Made by a program: the position numbers and the translations under genes
Notes under the pieces: model-generated
What the model was told of the DNA's origin: nothing
What the model saw: only the letters and a program-made list of their open reading frames with translations
Databases searched by the model: none
IMG/VR virus record: IMGVR_UViG_3300032151_000007
Coordinates: 1-24,780 of that record
Source: a virus
Strand: one strand, 5' to 3'
Length of the DNA: 24,780 nucleotides
In this document: one piece after another, positions 11,820-22,097 of the stretch
Position numbering within the stretch: position 1 is the stretch's first letter
Layout: each line of letters opens with the position of its first letter

Positions 11820-14800
11820 TTAAAATGAAACCCGTGATTGAATTGTTTTGACTGATTCTTGCGATTGTGTGACGTCCGCTTCGACTAACAAAACTTGTTG
11901 ATTGTTTAATTGATCGATTAACGCGTCGGCAATAAAAGATTCCGTCGGTTGATCGTCCGCGTCAAAAGACATGCCACCGTCCGCAAATACCATTCCGCCG
12001 GACGCGAATTTTTTTCCGCCGCCGGCAACATTCATTTTTGACAACATTGGTTTAAACATTGCCGTTGAACGTTTATTGATCACGGCTTCGCCGCCTTCTA
12101 ATTCCGCAACACGTCCGCCAACTTTGAATTTTTCACCGCCGTTTGCGTGTGATTTTCCAACAACCATTCCGCCCGTTGCAAAAAATGAATCGTCCAACAC
12201 GCCACCCAACGCGGCCGTTGGAACCGGTTGCGCGTTTATCGTTGCAATTTGTAACCCCGTCATGACAACCGTTGCGGCAATTAAAACGCCTTTTATTATT
12301 GCGTCGGCCAACGGATTTCCCGTGATATTTCCTTTTAAAATATTCATGATTGCGGTTGCGCCACCTATTACGGCTTGCGCCTTTTGGAATGCTTTGTCTT
12401 TTTTAAATTGCGCAATTTTTAACGCCAACATTTCGTCGTCGTGCTTTTTTGTAATGTCTTCTATTTTTTGCGTTCTAACTTCGTCCGTGTCAATTTCGTA
12501 TTGTGCGGAATCTTTATATAATTTAACTTCGGCGTCCCGTTCTTTTGTCATTACGCCCAATCGCGTGCTTAATTTTTGATTTTGCAATTCATTAAATGAA
12601 GACAATAAATCGCCAACAACTTGCAATCCGATTTGGATTGAATTAATCATGTCTTCGCCGGTGAACCCTTCGCCGTCTTCGTCCGAACCAAATAAAATTT
12701 TATTCATGAAACCACCTTGGACGTCTTGATCTTGCAATTGTTCTTCAAAAACTTCAATTTCACCCTTTAATCTTTTGATGTTGTCGATTTGTGCTTGCGT
12801 TGATATGTCGGACGCTTCGGCGGTTTTTAATGCCAAATCCAATTCGGTTTTTGCAATTCGTAACGCCAACGTGATCCGTTCTTTTGCAACGTCCGCGCCC
12901 GCGTCTTCTAATGCTTGCAACACGTCTAATTGTCGATTGTCCAAATCAATTTGTGATTGTGTTTTTTTCGCCAAATCTTTTAAACTATTAATGTAAACGT
13001 CCGTTTTGGCATTAATTATTTCGTATTGTTCCGCCAACTGATCGTCGACAACTTTTAAATCGGCTTTTGCTTTTTTAATTAAACCCGTCGCAATCGCAAC
13101 CTTTGTGGCCGTCTTGGTTTCGATTTCTGCAATCCTTTTGTTTTTGTCTTCGGCGGACATGGCGGCCGCTTCTTCTGAATTAATAAATTTATTTTTTTCG
13201 ATTTCACCTTCCGTGATTGATTTCTTCAATGCTTTGTCGTAAACGCCAATTTCACCGGCCAACATTTGATATGCCGTTCGTGAAACCTTCGCCGATCCAC
13301 CGCTTGATTTTGTGACATTTGTTAATTTTCCCAATGCCTTTTCACGTTTTGCGTAAATTTCGTTTATTTGCGTTTCTAATTGATCGGATTTTGTTTGCAA
13401 CCCGACTTCGACTTCGTGCAAATTATTGTTCGTTTCTATTACGTTCCCAACCTCACGTCGTAATTTTAAAACGTTTTTGGATTGCGCACTTTCGGCCAAA
13501 CTTTGATCTTCGGTTGCCGTTGTCGCCAATTCGATTGTTGCTAATTCTTGTTCTTTTAAATATATTACGGAACTAATTTGTCCGGCTTCTTGATCGTATA
13601 GTTTCGCGGCCATGTAACCGTCCGATCGTGCGCTAGCGGATAAATTTGCTTGGATTTTTTCGTATTTTTTAAAGGAATTGTCAATGGCGTTTTGATTTTC
13701 TACGACGTCGTTAATTGCACGTTCGTTCATGCTTCCTAATTTTTTCCCGTCTTCGATTAATTGCAACGTGTTCCGCGCGCCGGCGTTTGCTCTTGTTTTT
13801 TCGGCTTCTGCTAATGCTTCCGACGCGGCTTTTGTTGTTAATAGGTTTTCCGCTTGTTTGTCGATTGATTCTTCGATTTGCTGATCCAATCCTAATTGTT
13901 CTTCTAATAAAACTTTTAATTCTTCCGACGAACCGTCTAAAATTATTCTTCTTTTTATTGCGTCAATTGTCGATTCCATTGCCGCCGTCAACACGTCTTG
14001 CAATTTGGCTTCGTTTTTTAAATTTCTAATATTGGTTCCGGCAATCTTGTTGAATTCTTTTAATTTTGTCAACCGTTCGTTTTCCGTTAAATTTTTGTCT
14101 TGGATTTGTTTCGTTAACAATTTTAAATTGGCCAATTCTTTTAATTGTTTCTTTTGATATTTGTCTTGAATTTTTTCCAACTTTGTCATTTCAACGACGG
14201 TTTCTTCTACTGCTTCCGTCACCTTTGATTGTTCACCGGCCGCGTCGCCGGACGCCGAACCCCAATCCATTAATAACGAAATTCCCGTAACTAATAAACC
14301 AATAAACATTCCGATTGGATTTGCATAAATTGATTTACTAAATAAATTTGTTGCTTTCTCGGCAACCCAATTCGCGGCCGCCGTTGCATATAAAGCGATT
14401 TTTTCCGCGATCAATGCGGTTGTTAATGCGCCCGTATTAAATGCCGTGGCCAATACAACCAACCCATAAGCGGCCGCGCCGATCGCAACGTCTTTGAAAT
14501 TTTGAACTAAAAAAGACAATCCACTAAATAACAACCCAACGGCGTCAACAATCAATGTTAATGCCGGTTCTAATGATTCGAATAATTCAATCACAAAACC
14601 GCCCGCCGCGCTTGACGCTTCGTCTAACGAACCCTTTAATGAATCACGCATAACATTGGCCATTTCTTCCGCCGTTCCGGCCGCGTTTTCGAATTCTTTT
14701 GTTAATTTTTGAACTTCCGGCGCGCCGGACGCTAGCGTTGCAAATGCGGCAACCGAACGTTTATCCGTTAAACCCAACATTTCTTGAACGTCCGTTCCGC

Positions 14801-15920
14801 CTTCGTATAATTCATTTAACGCCGGCAACAACTGATCGATTGACGTAACCGAACCGCCCAACCGTTGTGATAATGCCGAATTCGAATCGGCTAATTTTAG
14901 AAAAATTCCTTTTAAAGACGTTCCGGCCGTTGACGCGTCAATTCCGGCGTTGGTTAATTGTCCCAATATTGCCGTTGTCCCTTCTAATGAAAAACCCAAT
15001 TGTTTTGAAATCGCACCGACTTTTGGAAATGCCGTGTTGAATTTTTCCAAATCCAATGCGGTTGACGCGAACGCTTTCGCCAAAATATCCGTAACGTTGG
15101 CCGCTTCGGACGCGTCCATTTTATAAGTATTTAAAACCGACGCAACAACCGTTCCGGTTTCCGCCAAATCTTTATTAAATGCGAACGCTAAATCTAAAAC
15201 ACTTGATGTCATTGCGACAATTTCCGTTGGATCAAATCCTAGTTTCGCCAATTCCGTTTGTAGGCCGGCAACTTCGCCGGCGGTGAATGCGGTTGTCGAT
15301 CCCAAATCTTTTGCGGTGTCCGTTAATATTTGTAATTCAACAGTTGTTGCGCCACTAATAACACCAACTTGTTTCATTTGAAATTGAAAATCCACGAACG
15401 TTCCTAAAACCCGTTGAAACGTTTTGAACGCCATAATCACCGCGCCAATTCCAACGGCAACGCTAGTCAATGATTGTTTATAATTCCCAACATTCCGTTG
15501 ATTTCGTCCCATTGCCGCGTCCATTTTTTTCAATTGATCCGTGTTTGTCTTCATTTTATTTGACAACGACGTGAACGCTTTGTTATTTTTTCCCATTGGA
15601 TCGGCCAATTTCCGCAATTCGGCGGAATATTTCGCGTTTGCTTTTACTAGGGAATTATAGGATTTGGAATTGTCGGCCGCCGCTTTTGCGTTTTTAATTA
15701 ATTCCGTTTTCCCTTTGTTTAATTCGCCGCGTAAACCTTTTAATTTTGTTTCGGCCGTTATTACTTTCGCGTTGTATTGATCTTGCGTTTGTCCGGCTTT
15801 TTTGCCTTCTTTTTGTAATTCCTTTAATTCCGCCGACGTTTTATCAATTTCGGTTTTTAATTTTACCATTTGATCCGTTCCTTCGACTTTGATGTTTATA
15901 ATTGTGTCTAGTGTTGCCAT
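11820..15920 (-). CDS. Tail tape measure protein
   Basis: This 1366-aa protein sets tail length and is threaded through the tail tube. The N-terminus (residues 1-150) is coiled-coil. A TP901-type conserved core (about 170-420) follows, with GSTTAFTAGEVAGLQTELAKLGF and GISLE/GIDAST-type repeats. Hydrophobic segments lie at about 450-560. Then come long Lys/Glu-rich helices (about 570-1130), a hydrophobic helix near 1200 and a Gly-rich end with GGRVAELEGGEAVINKRSTAMF, typical of Bacteroidota phage tape measures. At the usual 0.15 nm per residue the tail would be about 200 nm, so a long flexible tail is likely. The ATG at 15920 follows AAAAATAAATT and lies 13 bases after the tail-tip gene. No slippage or interruption was noticed. 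Confidence 0.93.
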   Translation of the reverse strand: MATLDTIINIKVEGTDQMVKLKTEIDKTSAELKELQKEGKKAGQTQDQYNAKVITAETKLKGLRGELNKGKTELIKNAKAAADNSKSYNSLVKANAKYSAELRKLADPMGKNNKAFTSLSNKMKTNTDQLKKMDAAMGRNQRNVGNYKQSLTSVAVGIGAVIMAFKTFQRVLGTFVDFQFQMKQVGVISGATTVELQILTDTAKDLGSTTAFTAGEVAGLQTELAKLGFDPTEIVAMTSSVLDLAFAFNKDLAETGTVVASVLNTYKMDASEAANVTDILAKAFASTALDLEKFNTAFPKVGAISKQLGFSLEGTTAILGQLTNAGIDASTAGTSLKGIFLKLADSNSALSQRLGGSVTSIDQLLPALNELYEGGTDVQEMLGLTDKRSVAAFATLASGAPEVQKLTKEFENAAGTAEEMANVMRDSLKGSLDEASSAAGGFVIELFESLEPALTLIVDAVGLLFSGLSFLVQNFKDVAIGAAAYGLVVLATAFNTGALTTALIAEKIALYATAAANWVAEKATNLFSKSIYANPIGMFIGLLVTGISLLMDWGSASGDAAGEQSKVTEAVEETVVEMTKLEKIQDKYQKKQLKELANLKLLTKQIQDKNLTENERLTKLKEFNKIAGTNIRNLKNEAKLQDVLTAAMESTIDAIKRRIILDGSSEELKVLLEEQLGLDQQIEESIDKQAENLLTTKAASEALAEAEKTRANAGARNTLQLIEDGKKLGSMNERAINDVVENQNAIDNSFKKYEKIQANLSASARSDGYMAAKLYDQEAGQISSVIYLKEQELATIELATTATEDQSLAESAQSKNVLKLRREVGNVIETNNNLHEVEVGLQTKSDQLETQINEIYAKREKALGKLTNVTKSSGGSAKVSRTAYQMLAGEIGVYDKALKKSITEGEIEKNKFINSEEAAAMSAEDKNKRIAEIETKTATKVAIATGLIKKAKADLKVVDDQLAEQYEIINAKTDVYINSLKDLAKKTQSQIDLDNRQLDVLQALEDAGADVAKERITLALRIAKTELDLALKTAEASDISTQAQIDNIKRLKGEIEVFEEQLQDQDVQGGFMNKILFGSDEDGEGFTGEDMINSIQIGLQVVGDLLSSFNELQNQKLSTRLGVMTKERDAEVKLYKDSAQYEIDTDEVRTQKIEDITKKHDDEMLALKIAQFKKDKAFQKAQAVIGGATAIMNILKGNITGNPLADAIIKGVLIAATVVMTGLQIATINAQPVPTAALGGVLDDSFFATGGMVVGKSHANGGEKFKVGGRVAELEGGEAVINKRSTAMFKPMLSKMNVAGGGKKFASGGMVFADGGMSFDADDQPTESFIADALIDQLNNQQVLLVEADVTQSQESVKTIQSRVSF

Positions 15921-15932
15921 AATTTATTTTTC

Positions 15933-18900
15933 TTATAATGTTTTTTCACTTAGTAAACAACGGACATATTGATAACGCGGCGTTGTTCCGACTTGTATTG
16001 TGTGGAATTTTATTCCCGTCATTACTTCCATAATTTCACCGGCCGGATTTTCATAATAAACAACACCGCCGCCGCCTTCTAACATTAACCCCCCGTTGTT
16101 AATTGCCAACGCCGTTTTCCCGTTGTGTGTCAATCTGATTGGTTGTGATGATTGCGTATAATTACCGGAACCAATAACGATTCCGCTTCCGACTTGAATT
16201 TGTTTTCCAATAGAAATTCCGCCCGTTCCTACATTGTAATTATTTCCAACATTTCCGCCCGTCACCCCTAGTTGTGTTGGAATGCGTGTCCCGTCGCTTG
16301 CGTATTGTGTATTTTCTGCTAAATTACTCGCGGAACGTGACGTGACAACTGTTTTTGAAACCGCATTCGTTGGTGTTGAAATAAATGTTTGGTTCGCAAT
16401 GTCTAGCGACGACGTCAAATATTTTCCGTCAATTTTAATTGCGCCGTCTTTTACTAAACGAACGTTGTAATCCGTCCATTGCGGCGTTAAGTTTGCGCCA
16501 AATCCTTTGTTTATTTTTACCGGTTTAACGGGACGCGTGTTTCTATATTCAAATAATTCAACCTTTGTTGGTTGGTTTGTTCCGGCTTTGTAGTCCGTTA
16601 TTTTATTCATGATCCAATATGTGTCCGCTTGTCCGCCTTCTAAATAAATCAATTTTCGATAATCTAAATTCGCAATGTCGGCGGTTGTCAATTTGAAATA
16701 TGCCATTTTTACAACGGGACGTTTTAATAAACTTAAAATGTGAAATTCCCAAAACATTTCATAAAGGCCATTCGTTTGTTGATATGGCGGCGGCGTTGGA
16801 ACAACGTTAATGTCGGAATTTTCAAAATAAAGTGACGGCGCATTAAATGTGGTTGCGCCTAACGTTAGCGTTCCGCCTAACGAACCAACTTGATCCGAAT
16901 AAATTCCGGCGAACGGATATTCTTTTAAATTTTCGTGCGGTGATGTTAAATCGTTAAAACCCCAACGCCATGTGTTTGCGCTAATTGATCCGTCGGCCTG
17001 ATTTAACGGTTGCATTCCATACCATGTGAAAATTCGTGGATTGAATTCCGTTAATTTGTCCGGCAACCCCGCGTTTAATTGTGTCGCCCAAATTGACGAA
17101 TATTCGCCATGGATCACGGGAATAAATGGTTGTTTGTCGGCCGCCATGTTATTTGAACACGTTTTATCATAAAACATGTAGGTTGGTGAATAATAATCGG
17201 AACCGATTTTTTGATCTTCGTTTAAATATAATTCGCCCAAATCCAACGCATGCGAACCCAATTCACAAATTTGTCCACGACGTCGATTTCGTTCCTCAAC
17301 CATAATGTCGGCCGAATCGTTTTCATAAGTAAAACACAAATCACGTTTTAATGAATTATAAATGTATTTGTTTTGCTGAACTGAATCGTGATCCAATTTG
17401 TCCGTCCAATCGATTGCTTCCGTGTAATCTTTAAAAAATGAATCGCGCGGTTCAACCAAAATTGTTTTTGTCGATTCGTCCGATTGCCAAAATAAATTGA
17501 ACAACCCCGTCAATCCATTAACCCAATCCAATTGCGTTGTGTCGCACGGCAACAACAATTCCAAATCAACGGAACCGCCCGGAATTATTACCGGATCAAT
17601 CGTTCCGGAAAATTCTTGCGCGCGTGCGCGATATTTCATTTGGCATATTTCGTCCGCCGCAAAACCACCCGTTTGTCCGGCTTCCGTTCCAACCATGTTG
17701 ACTTCGCCGTAAAGAAAAACGCGATCTTCGGCGTCAACAATATCAATTTGAATTCCGGAAAATGATAATTTCTTTGTCAAATTTGAGTGTCCAACCAACG
17801 AATAATCGTCGTTGAATAATTGTTGCGTGTTATAACGTGCGTCACTTACGGGATATATTGTTCCCATGTCGTTTTGCGAATTCAAATGCGTAAATCCTTC
17901 GCCGTGAACAACATGTGTTGTTCGTGTCGAATGTTTGTAATGCATTAAATAAACGTTGAAAACATAAGCCGTTCCGCAATAACGATCGTAACCAAATAAA
18001 TTGATTTGCGACGGATATCCAACCCCACCGTCGCCGGTTCCTTGAATTGTCGGAAACATTCCGCCCAACTGATAAGGCGGCCACGGATCGTATTGTTCAA
18101 CCGGATTTGTGATTTCGTATTCGTTATTCATTTCCAACGTCATGGAACCGGAAAATTCGTAAACGCCTAAATATGTTGTTTTAAACATTGACGTGTCCGT
18201 CCATGGAATTTCATTTGAACTTAAAAACGGATAAGGATAAGACAACCCCGCCGCCGGATTGTAATACCACGGTTCGCATTCAACGCAAAAATAATCATGT
18301 CCGATTGTTCGCCATGGATATGCCGTCGAAACGGTTGTTCCGCCAACCAAAAGACACGGATTGTCCATGTAATACCACGGCGTGTTTGCCGATTGTCCGC
18401 TTCCGTTGTTGTTATACATGGAATAATTTGCCCAATACCAACCCGCTAAGAAATAAGGATCGGACAATGTAAAATCGTTAACGTCAAAAGGTGAATTCTG
18501 CATGTTAATAAATGGCGTGATGTCTTCAACCGTCATTTGTCCGGCCGGATCGCATGTTGCGCACGTTAATTGTAAACCATAACTTTGCCCGTGCCAATCG
18601 TTGCCCGGAATTGTGCAATTTAACAATGTTGGCGTTTGGTGATAATAGTCCAACGGCGTTTTCCATGGCGTGACGTCGCCGGTTTCATAGTCGAACGAAT
18701 ATTCTTCAATCACGGCGGCCGTGTTGACAAAATCTTCCATTGGAATATATGAAACCAAACGTTTAAACCACGACGTTTCAAAAAATGTCGATTGCAGCGT
18801 GTAACCTTGTGTTGCAAACATACATTTCAACATGTTGTAAAAATAAAATGCCGGTGACATGTCGGACGGTGTTGGAATACCTTCGCCGGTTGTTAAATCT

Positions 18901-19493
18901 TCGAAATTCCATTTTCCCGTGTTAACCAATGGATAAACCATGTGCGTTTGTGTTGGAACCCCGCCTTGTGTTAATATTTCGCCGGCTTCGCCAAACGCCC
19001 ATGTGTCTTGAATGTTTTCCCTTTCCCATGTTGCAATTACGGGCGCATGCGGAAAAAAGTTTCCGGCCGAAAAATCAATATCGCATAAATTTAATTCGGA
19101 CAATGCGTTCACCCATTTAAAGTTTTCGCCAAACACTTGACATTCATAAGATTTCGGAACTCCTTTATATTTTGTTCCTTTGATTTGAAATTTTCCGGCC
19201 AACACCGACATGCCGTCAATGAAAATAAATGCGTCGTAATTTTCGACGTAAAGGTGTGAATCATAAAGTGATTCGGAAAATAAATTTTTTAAAACCGTGT
19301 TGTTGTGTCCGGTTGCCGGAATTGAAAATGTTTTTGAATACGAACCTTTTGACGATTGCGGATCTTGAACGTCTTTGATTGAATAAGTTAATGCCAACGG
19401 AAAATCCGTCACCTTTTCAACGTCTAAATTATAACGTTCTAATGTGTTGACGTTAAATATTTGGAATTCAATGTTTGGTGTATATTGCGCCAT
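15933..19493 (-). CDS. Large tail-tip / hub-like structural protein
   Basis: This 1186-aa protein lies between a tail structural gene and the tape measure. The N-terminus (SIKDVQDPQSSKGSYSKTFSIPAT, then FIFIDGMSVLAGKFQIKG and YECQVFGENFKWVNALSELNLCDI, residues about 35-140) is a beta-rich region known to me from large tail proteins of Bacteroidota phages. Near residues 690-760 the TKTILVEPRDSFFKDYTEAIDWTDKLD segment and, near 980-1010, YWIMNKITDYKAGTNQPTKVELFEYR resemble tail hub domains. The C-terminus (about 1070-1186) is Gly/Asn-rich with predicted short strands, as in receptor-binding or adhesive ends. It probably forms the distal tail tip and touches the host. The 3' half lies directly before the tape measure gene, reversing the common order. 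Confidence 0.7.
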   Translation of the reverse strand: MAQYTPNIEFQIFNVNTLERYNLDVEKVTDFPLALTYSIKDVQDPQSSKGSYSKTFSIPATGHNNTVLKNLFSESLYDSHLYVENYDAFIFIDGMSVLAGKFQIKGTKYKGVPKSYECQVFGENFKWVNALSELNLCDIDFSAGNFFPHAPVIATWERENIQDTWAFGEAGEILTQGGVPTQTHMVYPLVNTGKWNFEDLTTGEGIPTPSDMSPAFYFYNMLKCMFATQGYTLQSTFFETSWFKRLVSYIPMEDFVNTAAVIEEYSFDYETGDVTPWKTPLDYYHQTPTLLNCTIPGNDWHGQSYGLQLTCATCDPAGQMTVEDITPFINMQNSPFDVNDFTLSDPYFLAGWYWANYSMYNNNGSGQSANTPWYYMDNPCLLVGGTTVSTAYPWRTIGHDYFCVECEPWYYNPAAGLSYPYPFLSSNEIPWTDTSMFKTTYLGVYEFSGSMTLEMNNEYEITNPVEQYDPWPPYQLGGMFPTIQGTGDGGVGYPSQINLFGYDRYCGTAYVFNVYLMHYKHSTRTTHVVHGEGFTHLNSQNDMGTIYPVSDARYNTQQLFNDDYSLVGHSNLTKKLSFSGIQIDIVDAEDRVFLYGEVNMVGTEAGQTGGFAADEICQMKYRARAQEFSGTIDPVIIPGGSVDLELLLPCDTTQLDWVNGLTGLFNLFWQSDESTKTILVEPRDSFFKDYTEAIDWTDKLDHDSVQQNKYIYNSLKRDLCFTYENDSADIMVEERNRRRGQICELGSHALDLGELYLNEDQKIGSDYYSPTYMFYDKTCSNNMAADKQPFIPVIHGEYSSIWATQLNAGLPDKLTEFNPRIFTWYGMQPLNQADGSISANTWRWGFNDLTSPHENLKEYPFAGIYSDQVGSLGGTLTLGATTFNAPSLYFENSDINVVPTPPPYQQTNGLYEMFWEFHILSLLKRPVVKMAYFKLTTADIANLDYRKLIYLEGGQADTYWIMNKITDYKAGTNQPTKVELFEYRNTRPVKPVKINKGFGANLTPQWTDYNVRLVKDGAIKIDGKYLTSSLDIANQTFISTPTNAVSKTVVTSRSASNLAENTQYASDGTRIPTQLGVTGGNVGNNYNVGTGGISIGKQIQVGSGIVIGSGNYTQSSQPIRLTHNGKTALAINNGGLMLEGGGGVVYYENPAGEIMEVMTGIKFHTIQVGTTPRYQYVRCLLSEKTL

Positions 19494-19505
19494 TTGGTTT
19501 TGTTT

Positions 19506-20924
19506 TTAATATCTTGGATTTCTTTGGTTTACGGCCATTTCAAATTGGAATTTCAACGACGCGTAATTGTCTTGTGTTTTTGAAACATTTACGTTTCCGC
19601 TTTTTATTACTATCGGATAAAACACATAGGGGTGTTCGTATGCGTCCATTCCTAAGTCGGCGCCCATAACCCTTAATTGTGCAACTTCCGTGTGTTTCAA
19701 ATAAACTTGTGTTGACGATAACATTTCCGCAAAGTGTGTCGCCAAATCTTTACGCATTAATTGTGTGCTAACTGTATAACGTTCAATATTTTGATTACTC
19801 CAATTTGATTTTCCAAACGCCATTGTTTCTTTCCAATCGTGATATCCTAACGTTTTTTCAAAATCTTCAAATTTGTTTTTTACTTTTTTTGTAAATTTTC
19901 CGTTACTTGTCACCATGTCGTAACCGCCCAACATATTTTTAAAAACAAATCGCATGTAACCGCCGTTTTTAATACACGATCGATCAACTTTAAAACGATA
20001 TTCCGTCAACGCCTTGTGCATGCTACACGCGCTTGTTGAACTTGTATTGTGCATTAAATTAACCGTATAATGATCGACAAATCCGAATTCATATCCGGCA
20101 TAATTTCCTTCTAAACCGTTTGGTGTTAAATTGTTCACCATGTCCCAAAAACCAACCATGATTGATTGGACATTATTCGTTTCGGTTAATGGCGGCGTTT
20201 GGTGCGTGTTCAACAAATTATTTCCGGCGTCGTATGTTTTCGTTTCGAAATAATACGGACAACCACTAGTGAAATTTGTTCGCGGTGATTGATACGTCAA
20301 CATGTATTGTTCCGATTCGTGAATTGTGACGTTGCTAAACCGTTGATGTCCGATCGCTTTAATTGGATAGTTTGTGAAATAACGTTTGGATTGTTCTTCG
20401 CTATTATATGCAGCCGTGAACCAATTAAATGCACCCGCGTTTGTTCCGTTGTCGGCAACGGCTTGTAATAAAAACGGTTTGTCCGGACACCCTTCTAAAA
20501 TATAAATCCAACTTGACGCAACCGCCGTTGGATCGACAATAATCAATCCGGTTGCCGGATCGATATATTCACGATAAAAGTTGACATTAACATAAAATGT
20601 TGATTCGTCTTGCCAATTGTAAATTGCATTTTGAAACCCCGACTTCGAACCCAATGTGTTTTTAATAAATGCCAACGTTGATTTTGTTACGGTGTTAAAA
20701 ATTTCCGAACCGTCGAATCTATAAAGTCCGGCAACCGTTAAATGTGGCGCCAATCTATACGATCCGCCAACTTGCGTTTGTATTGCCGTCACTTGATCCA
20801 TTACATTGCATTTTGCAATTATGTTTGTTGTTCCGGTTCCGGTGTCCATTACTTGATATGCAATTGGCAAAAGTGTTGAACACAATCGCCCACTTTTTGG
20901 TTGCATGTTTATTGTTGTTGCCAT
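19506..20924 (-). CDS. Tail structural protein, function uncertain (472 aa)
   Basis: This 472-aa protein is rich in aromatic and beta-type segments. The stretch YMRFVFKNMLGGYDMVTSNGKF (about residues 322-343) and the later LATHFAEMLSSTQVYL with YPIVIKSGNVNVSK (about 398-450) form a pattern I know from Bacteroidota phage virion proteins thought to lie at the distal tail. It starts one base after the neck protein stop and ends 12 bases before the tail-tip gene. Candidates are a distal tail protein or an additional tube or collar protein; sequence alone does not decide. No membrane segment or signal is seen. Confidence 0.6.
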   Translation of the reverse strand: MATTINMQPKSGRLCSTLLPIAYQVMDTGTGTTNIIAKCNVMDQVTAIQTQVGGSYRLAPHLTVAGLYRFDGSEIFNTVTKSTLAFIKNTLGSKSGFQNAIYNWQDESTFYVNVNFYREYIDPATGLIIVDPTAVASSWIYILEGCPDKPFLLQAVADNGTNAGAFNWFTAAYNSEEQSKRYFTNYPIKAIGHQRFSNVTIHESEQYMLTYQSPRTNFTSGCPYYFETKTYDAGNNLLNTHQTPPLTETNNVQSIMVGFWDMVNNLTPNGLEGNYAGYEFGFVDHYTVNLMHNTSSTSACSMHKALTEYRFKVDRSCIKNGGYMRFVFKNMLGGYDMVTSNGKFTKKVKNKFEDFEKTLGYHDWKETMAFGKSNWSNQNIERYTVSTQLMRKDLATHFAEMLSSTQVYLKHTEVAQLRVMGADLGMDAYEHPYVFYPIVIKSGNVNVSKTQDNYASLKFQFEMAVNQRNPRY

Positions 20925-20925
20925 G

Positions 20926-21456
20926 TTAAATAATTATTTCGATTTGATTCGGAATTGCGTTTCCAATAATTTTCAAAACTTCCGATTGATAAATTTTAGA
21001 TATTTTTTTAATTTCATTGTTGATTGGTGATTCTGATTTTTTAACAAAACCCAATTTGTTTTTATTCATTGGATTTCCCATTCCAAAACCACCGCGATTC
21101 GTTGCCGTTTGTTTTGTTGCGATTGCAAAGGCAATGGCGCGAATTACTTCTTTGCTCGATCCCATTCCTTTTGTTTTAACCCAATTCATTAAACCTTCAA
21201 TGTATTTTGAATTTCCCGCGCCGCTTCGCTTCTTTGCATTAAACGGAATGTTGGCCGCCGGAACGCCGTATTCAACAACGCGCCAATAATCGTTTGCCAT
21301 GATTTTTAAATCCAACCCATAATTTCCGATCGGCGTCAATACATGTTGCAAAGAATTAATCAACGCGCCGGACGCACTTCGATTTAACGCAATTAATTGT
21401 TGCCCTAAAATTGATTCAATTTGAACCGCTATTGGATTGACTTTGTTAATGTCCAT
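20926..21456 (-). CDS. HK97 gp10-like neck / tail-completion protein
   Basis: This 176-aa protein fits the HK97 gp10 family. It has an N-terminal helix and strand (SGALINSLQHVLTPIGNYGLDLKIMANDYWRVVEYG, residues about 29-64), then a Pro-containing loop (VPAANIPF). Next comes YIEGLMNWVKTKGM with AIAFAIATKQ (residues about 85-115), the characteristic helix bearing the WV-KG motif, and a Gly-rich loop. Members of the family sit at the neck between head connector and tail tube. It follows the probable tail-completion gene by one base and precedes the 472-aa gene by one base, so all three are tightly coupled. Confidence 0.7.
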   Translation of the reverse strand: MDINKVNPIAVQIESILGQQLIALNRSASGALINSLQHVLTPIGNYGLDLKIMANDYWRVVEYGVPAANIPFNAKKRSGAGNSKYIEGLMNWVKTKGMGSSKEVIRAIAFAIATKQTATNRGGFGMGNPMNKNKLGFVKKSESPINNEIKKISKIYQSEVLKIIGNAIPNQIEIII

Positions 21457-21457
21457 T

Positions 21458-21967
21458 TTACGTTGCTTCTATATTTGGAAAATTTTGTGTGTTTGCGCAT
21501 AATCTATAAAAGTCAAAACCAAACGAAATTTGTAACGCCAACAATCGATCGTTGGACGCTTCTTTTGTTCGAACAATTTTTATTGGTGACGTTAATACAA
21601 ATTCAATTCCTAAAATGTTTTCGTAATAATACCACCAATTGTAAATCCAATTTAATGCGCCGTCTTCCATGGCGTCCCAAAAATCCAAAATTCGTAAATC
21701 GTCCGTGACATTGTATGCCGACGGAATCACGTCGTAAATTGTCAACGTCCAATTTGAGTTTGTTAAAATTGTGTTGGACATAAACGATTTTGTGCTAACT
21801 GTTATTTCCGGCGGATTTAAAATTAACGCCGGCAAATTCTTTGCGTGTATATTGTCAACCTCTTGCGGCCAACCAAAATAAAATGTTGGCGGTTTTGGCG
21901 CCGGCATGTTAACCCAATAAAATTTCATTTGATCGACGATTTCGTTTGTTCTGATTGCTATACTCAT
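21458..21967 (-). CDS. Probable tail-completion (terminator) protein
   Basis: This 169-aa protein begins MSIAIRTNEIVDQMKFYWVNM. Its middle holds SNWTLTIYDVIPSAYNVTDDLRILDFWDAMEDGALNWIYNW, and it ends with a segment of alternating strands (ALQISFGFDFYRLC). Size, alpha/beta pattern and position just before a gp10-like protein fit the tail terminator that caps the tube, though the family is not certain by sequence. The start overlaps the upstream 43-aa gene by ATGA, a classical coupling signal. Confidence 0.55.
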   Translation of the reverse strand: MSIAIRTNEIVDQMKFYWVNMPAPKPPTFYFGWPQEVDNIHAKNLPALILNPPEITVSTKSFMSNTILTNSNWTLTIYDVIPSAYNVTDDLRILDFWDAMEDGALNWIYNWWYYYENILGIEFVLTSPIKIVRTKEASNDRLLALQISFGFDFYRLCANTQNFPNIEAT

Positions 21968-22095
21968 TTTTTTATATTTTCATTAATTGATTTTTGGATT
22001 TGACTTGAAACATAAATTCCAATCGTTATTCCCAACCCTAACAAAACAACGGAATAAATTCCGATTGTATATCCAACCCATTCAATAATTATCAT
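21964..22095 (-). CDS. Tiny single-pass membrane protein (43 aa)
   Basis: A 43-codon gene encodes MIIIEWVGYTIGIYSVVLLG and ends QKSINENIKK. One membrane helix (about residues 8-29, Gly- and Ile-rich) is followed by a charged tail. It fills the gap between the chaperone frame (stop two bases upstream) and the tail-completion gene, with which it shares ATGA. These junctions are good evidence for translation. Its role inside the tail gene cluster is unknown. Confidence 0.6.
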   Translation of the reverse strand: MIIIEWVGYTIGIYSVVLLGLGITIGIYVSSQIQKSINENIKK

Positions 22096-22097
22096 TT

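Noticed and set aside
11971-14290. Several plus-strand open frames (60-200 codons) inside the tape measure gene
   Set aside because: They are low-complexity (Leu/Arg-, Pro- or Ala-rich) mirror frames caused by the biased codon use of the tape measure. None has a leader of the type seen elsewhere.
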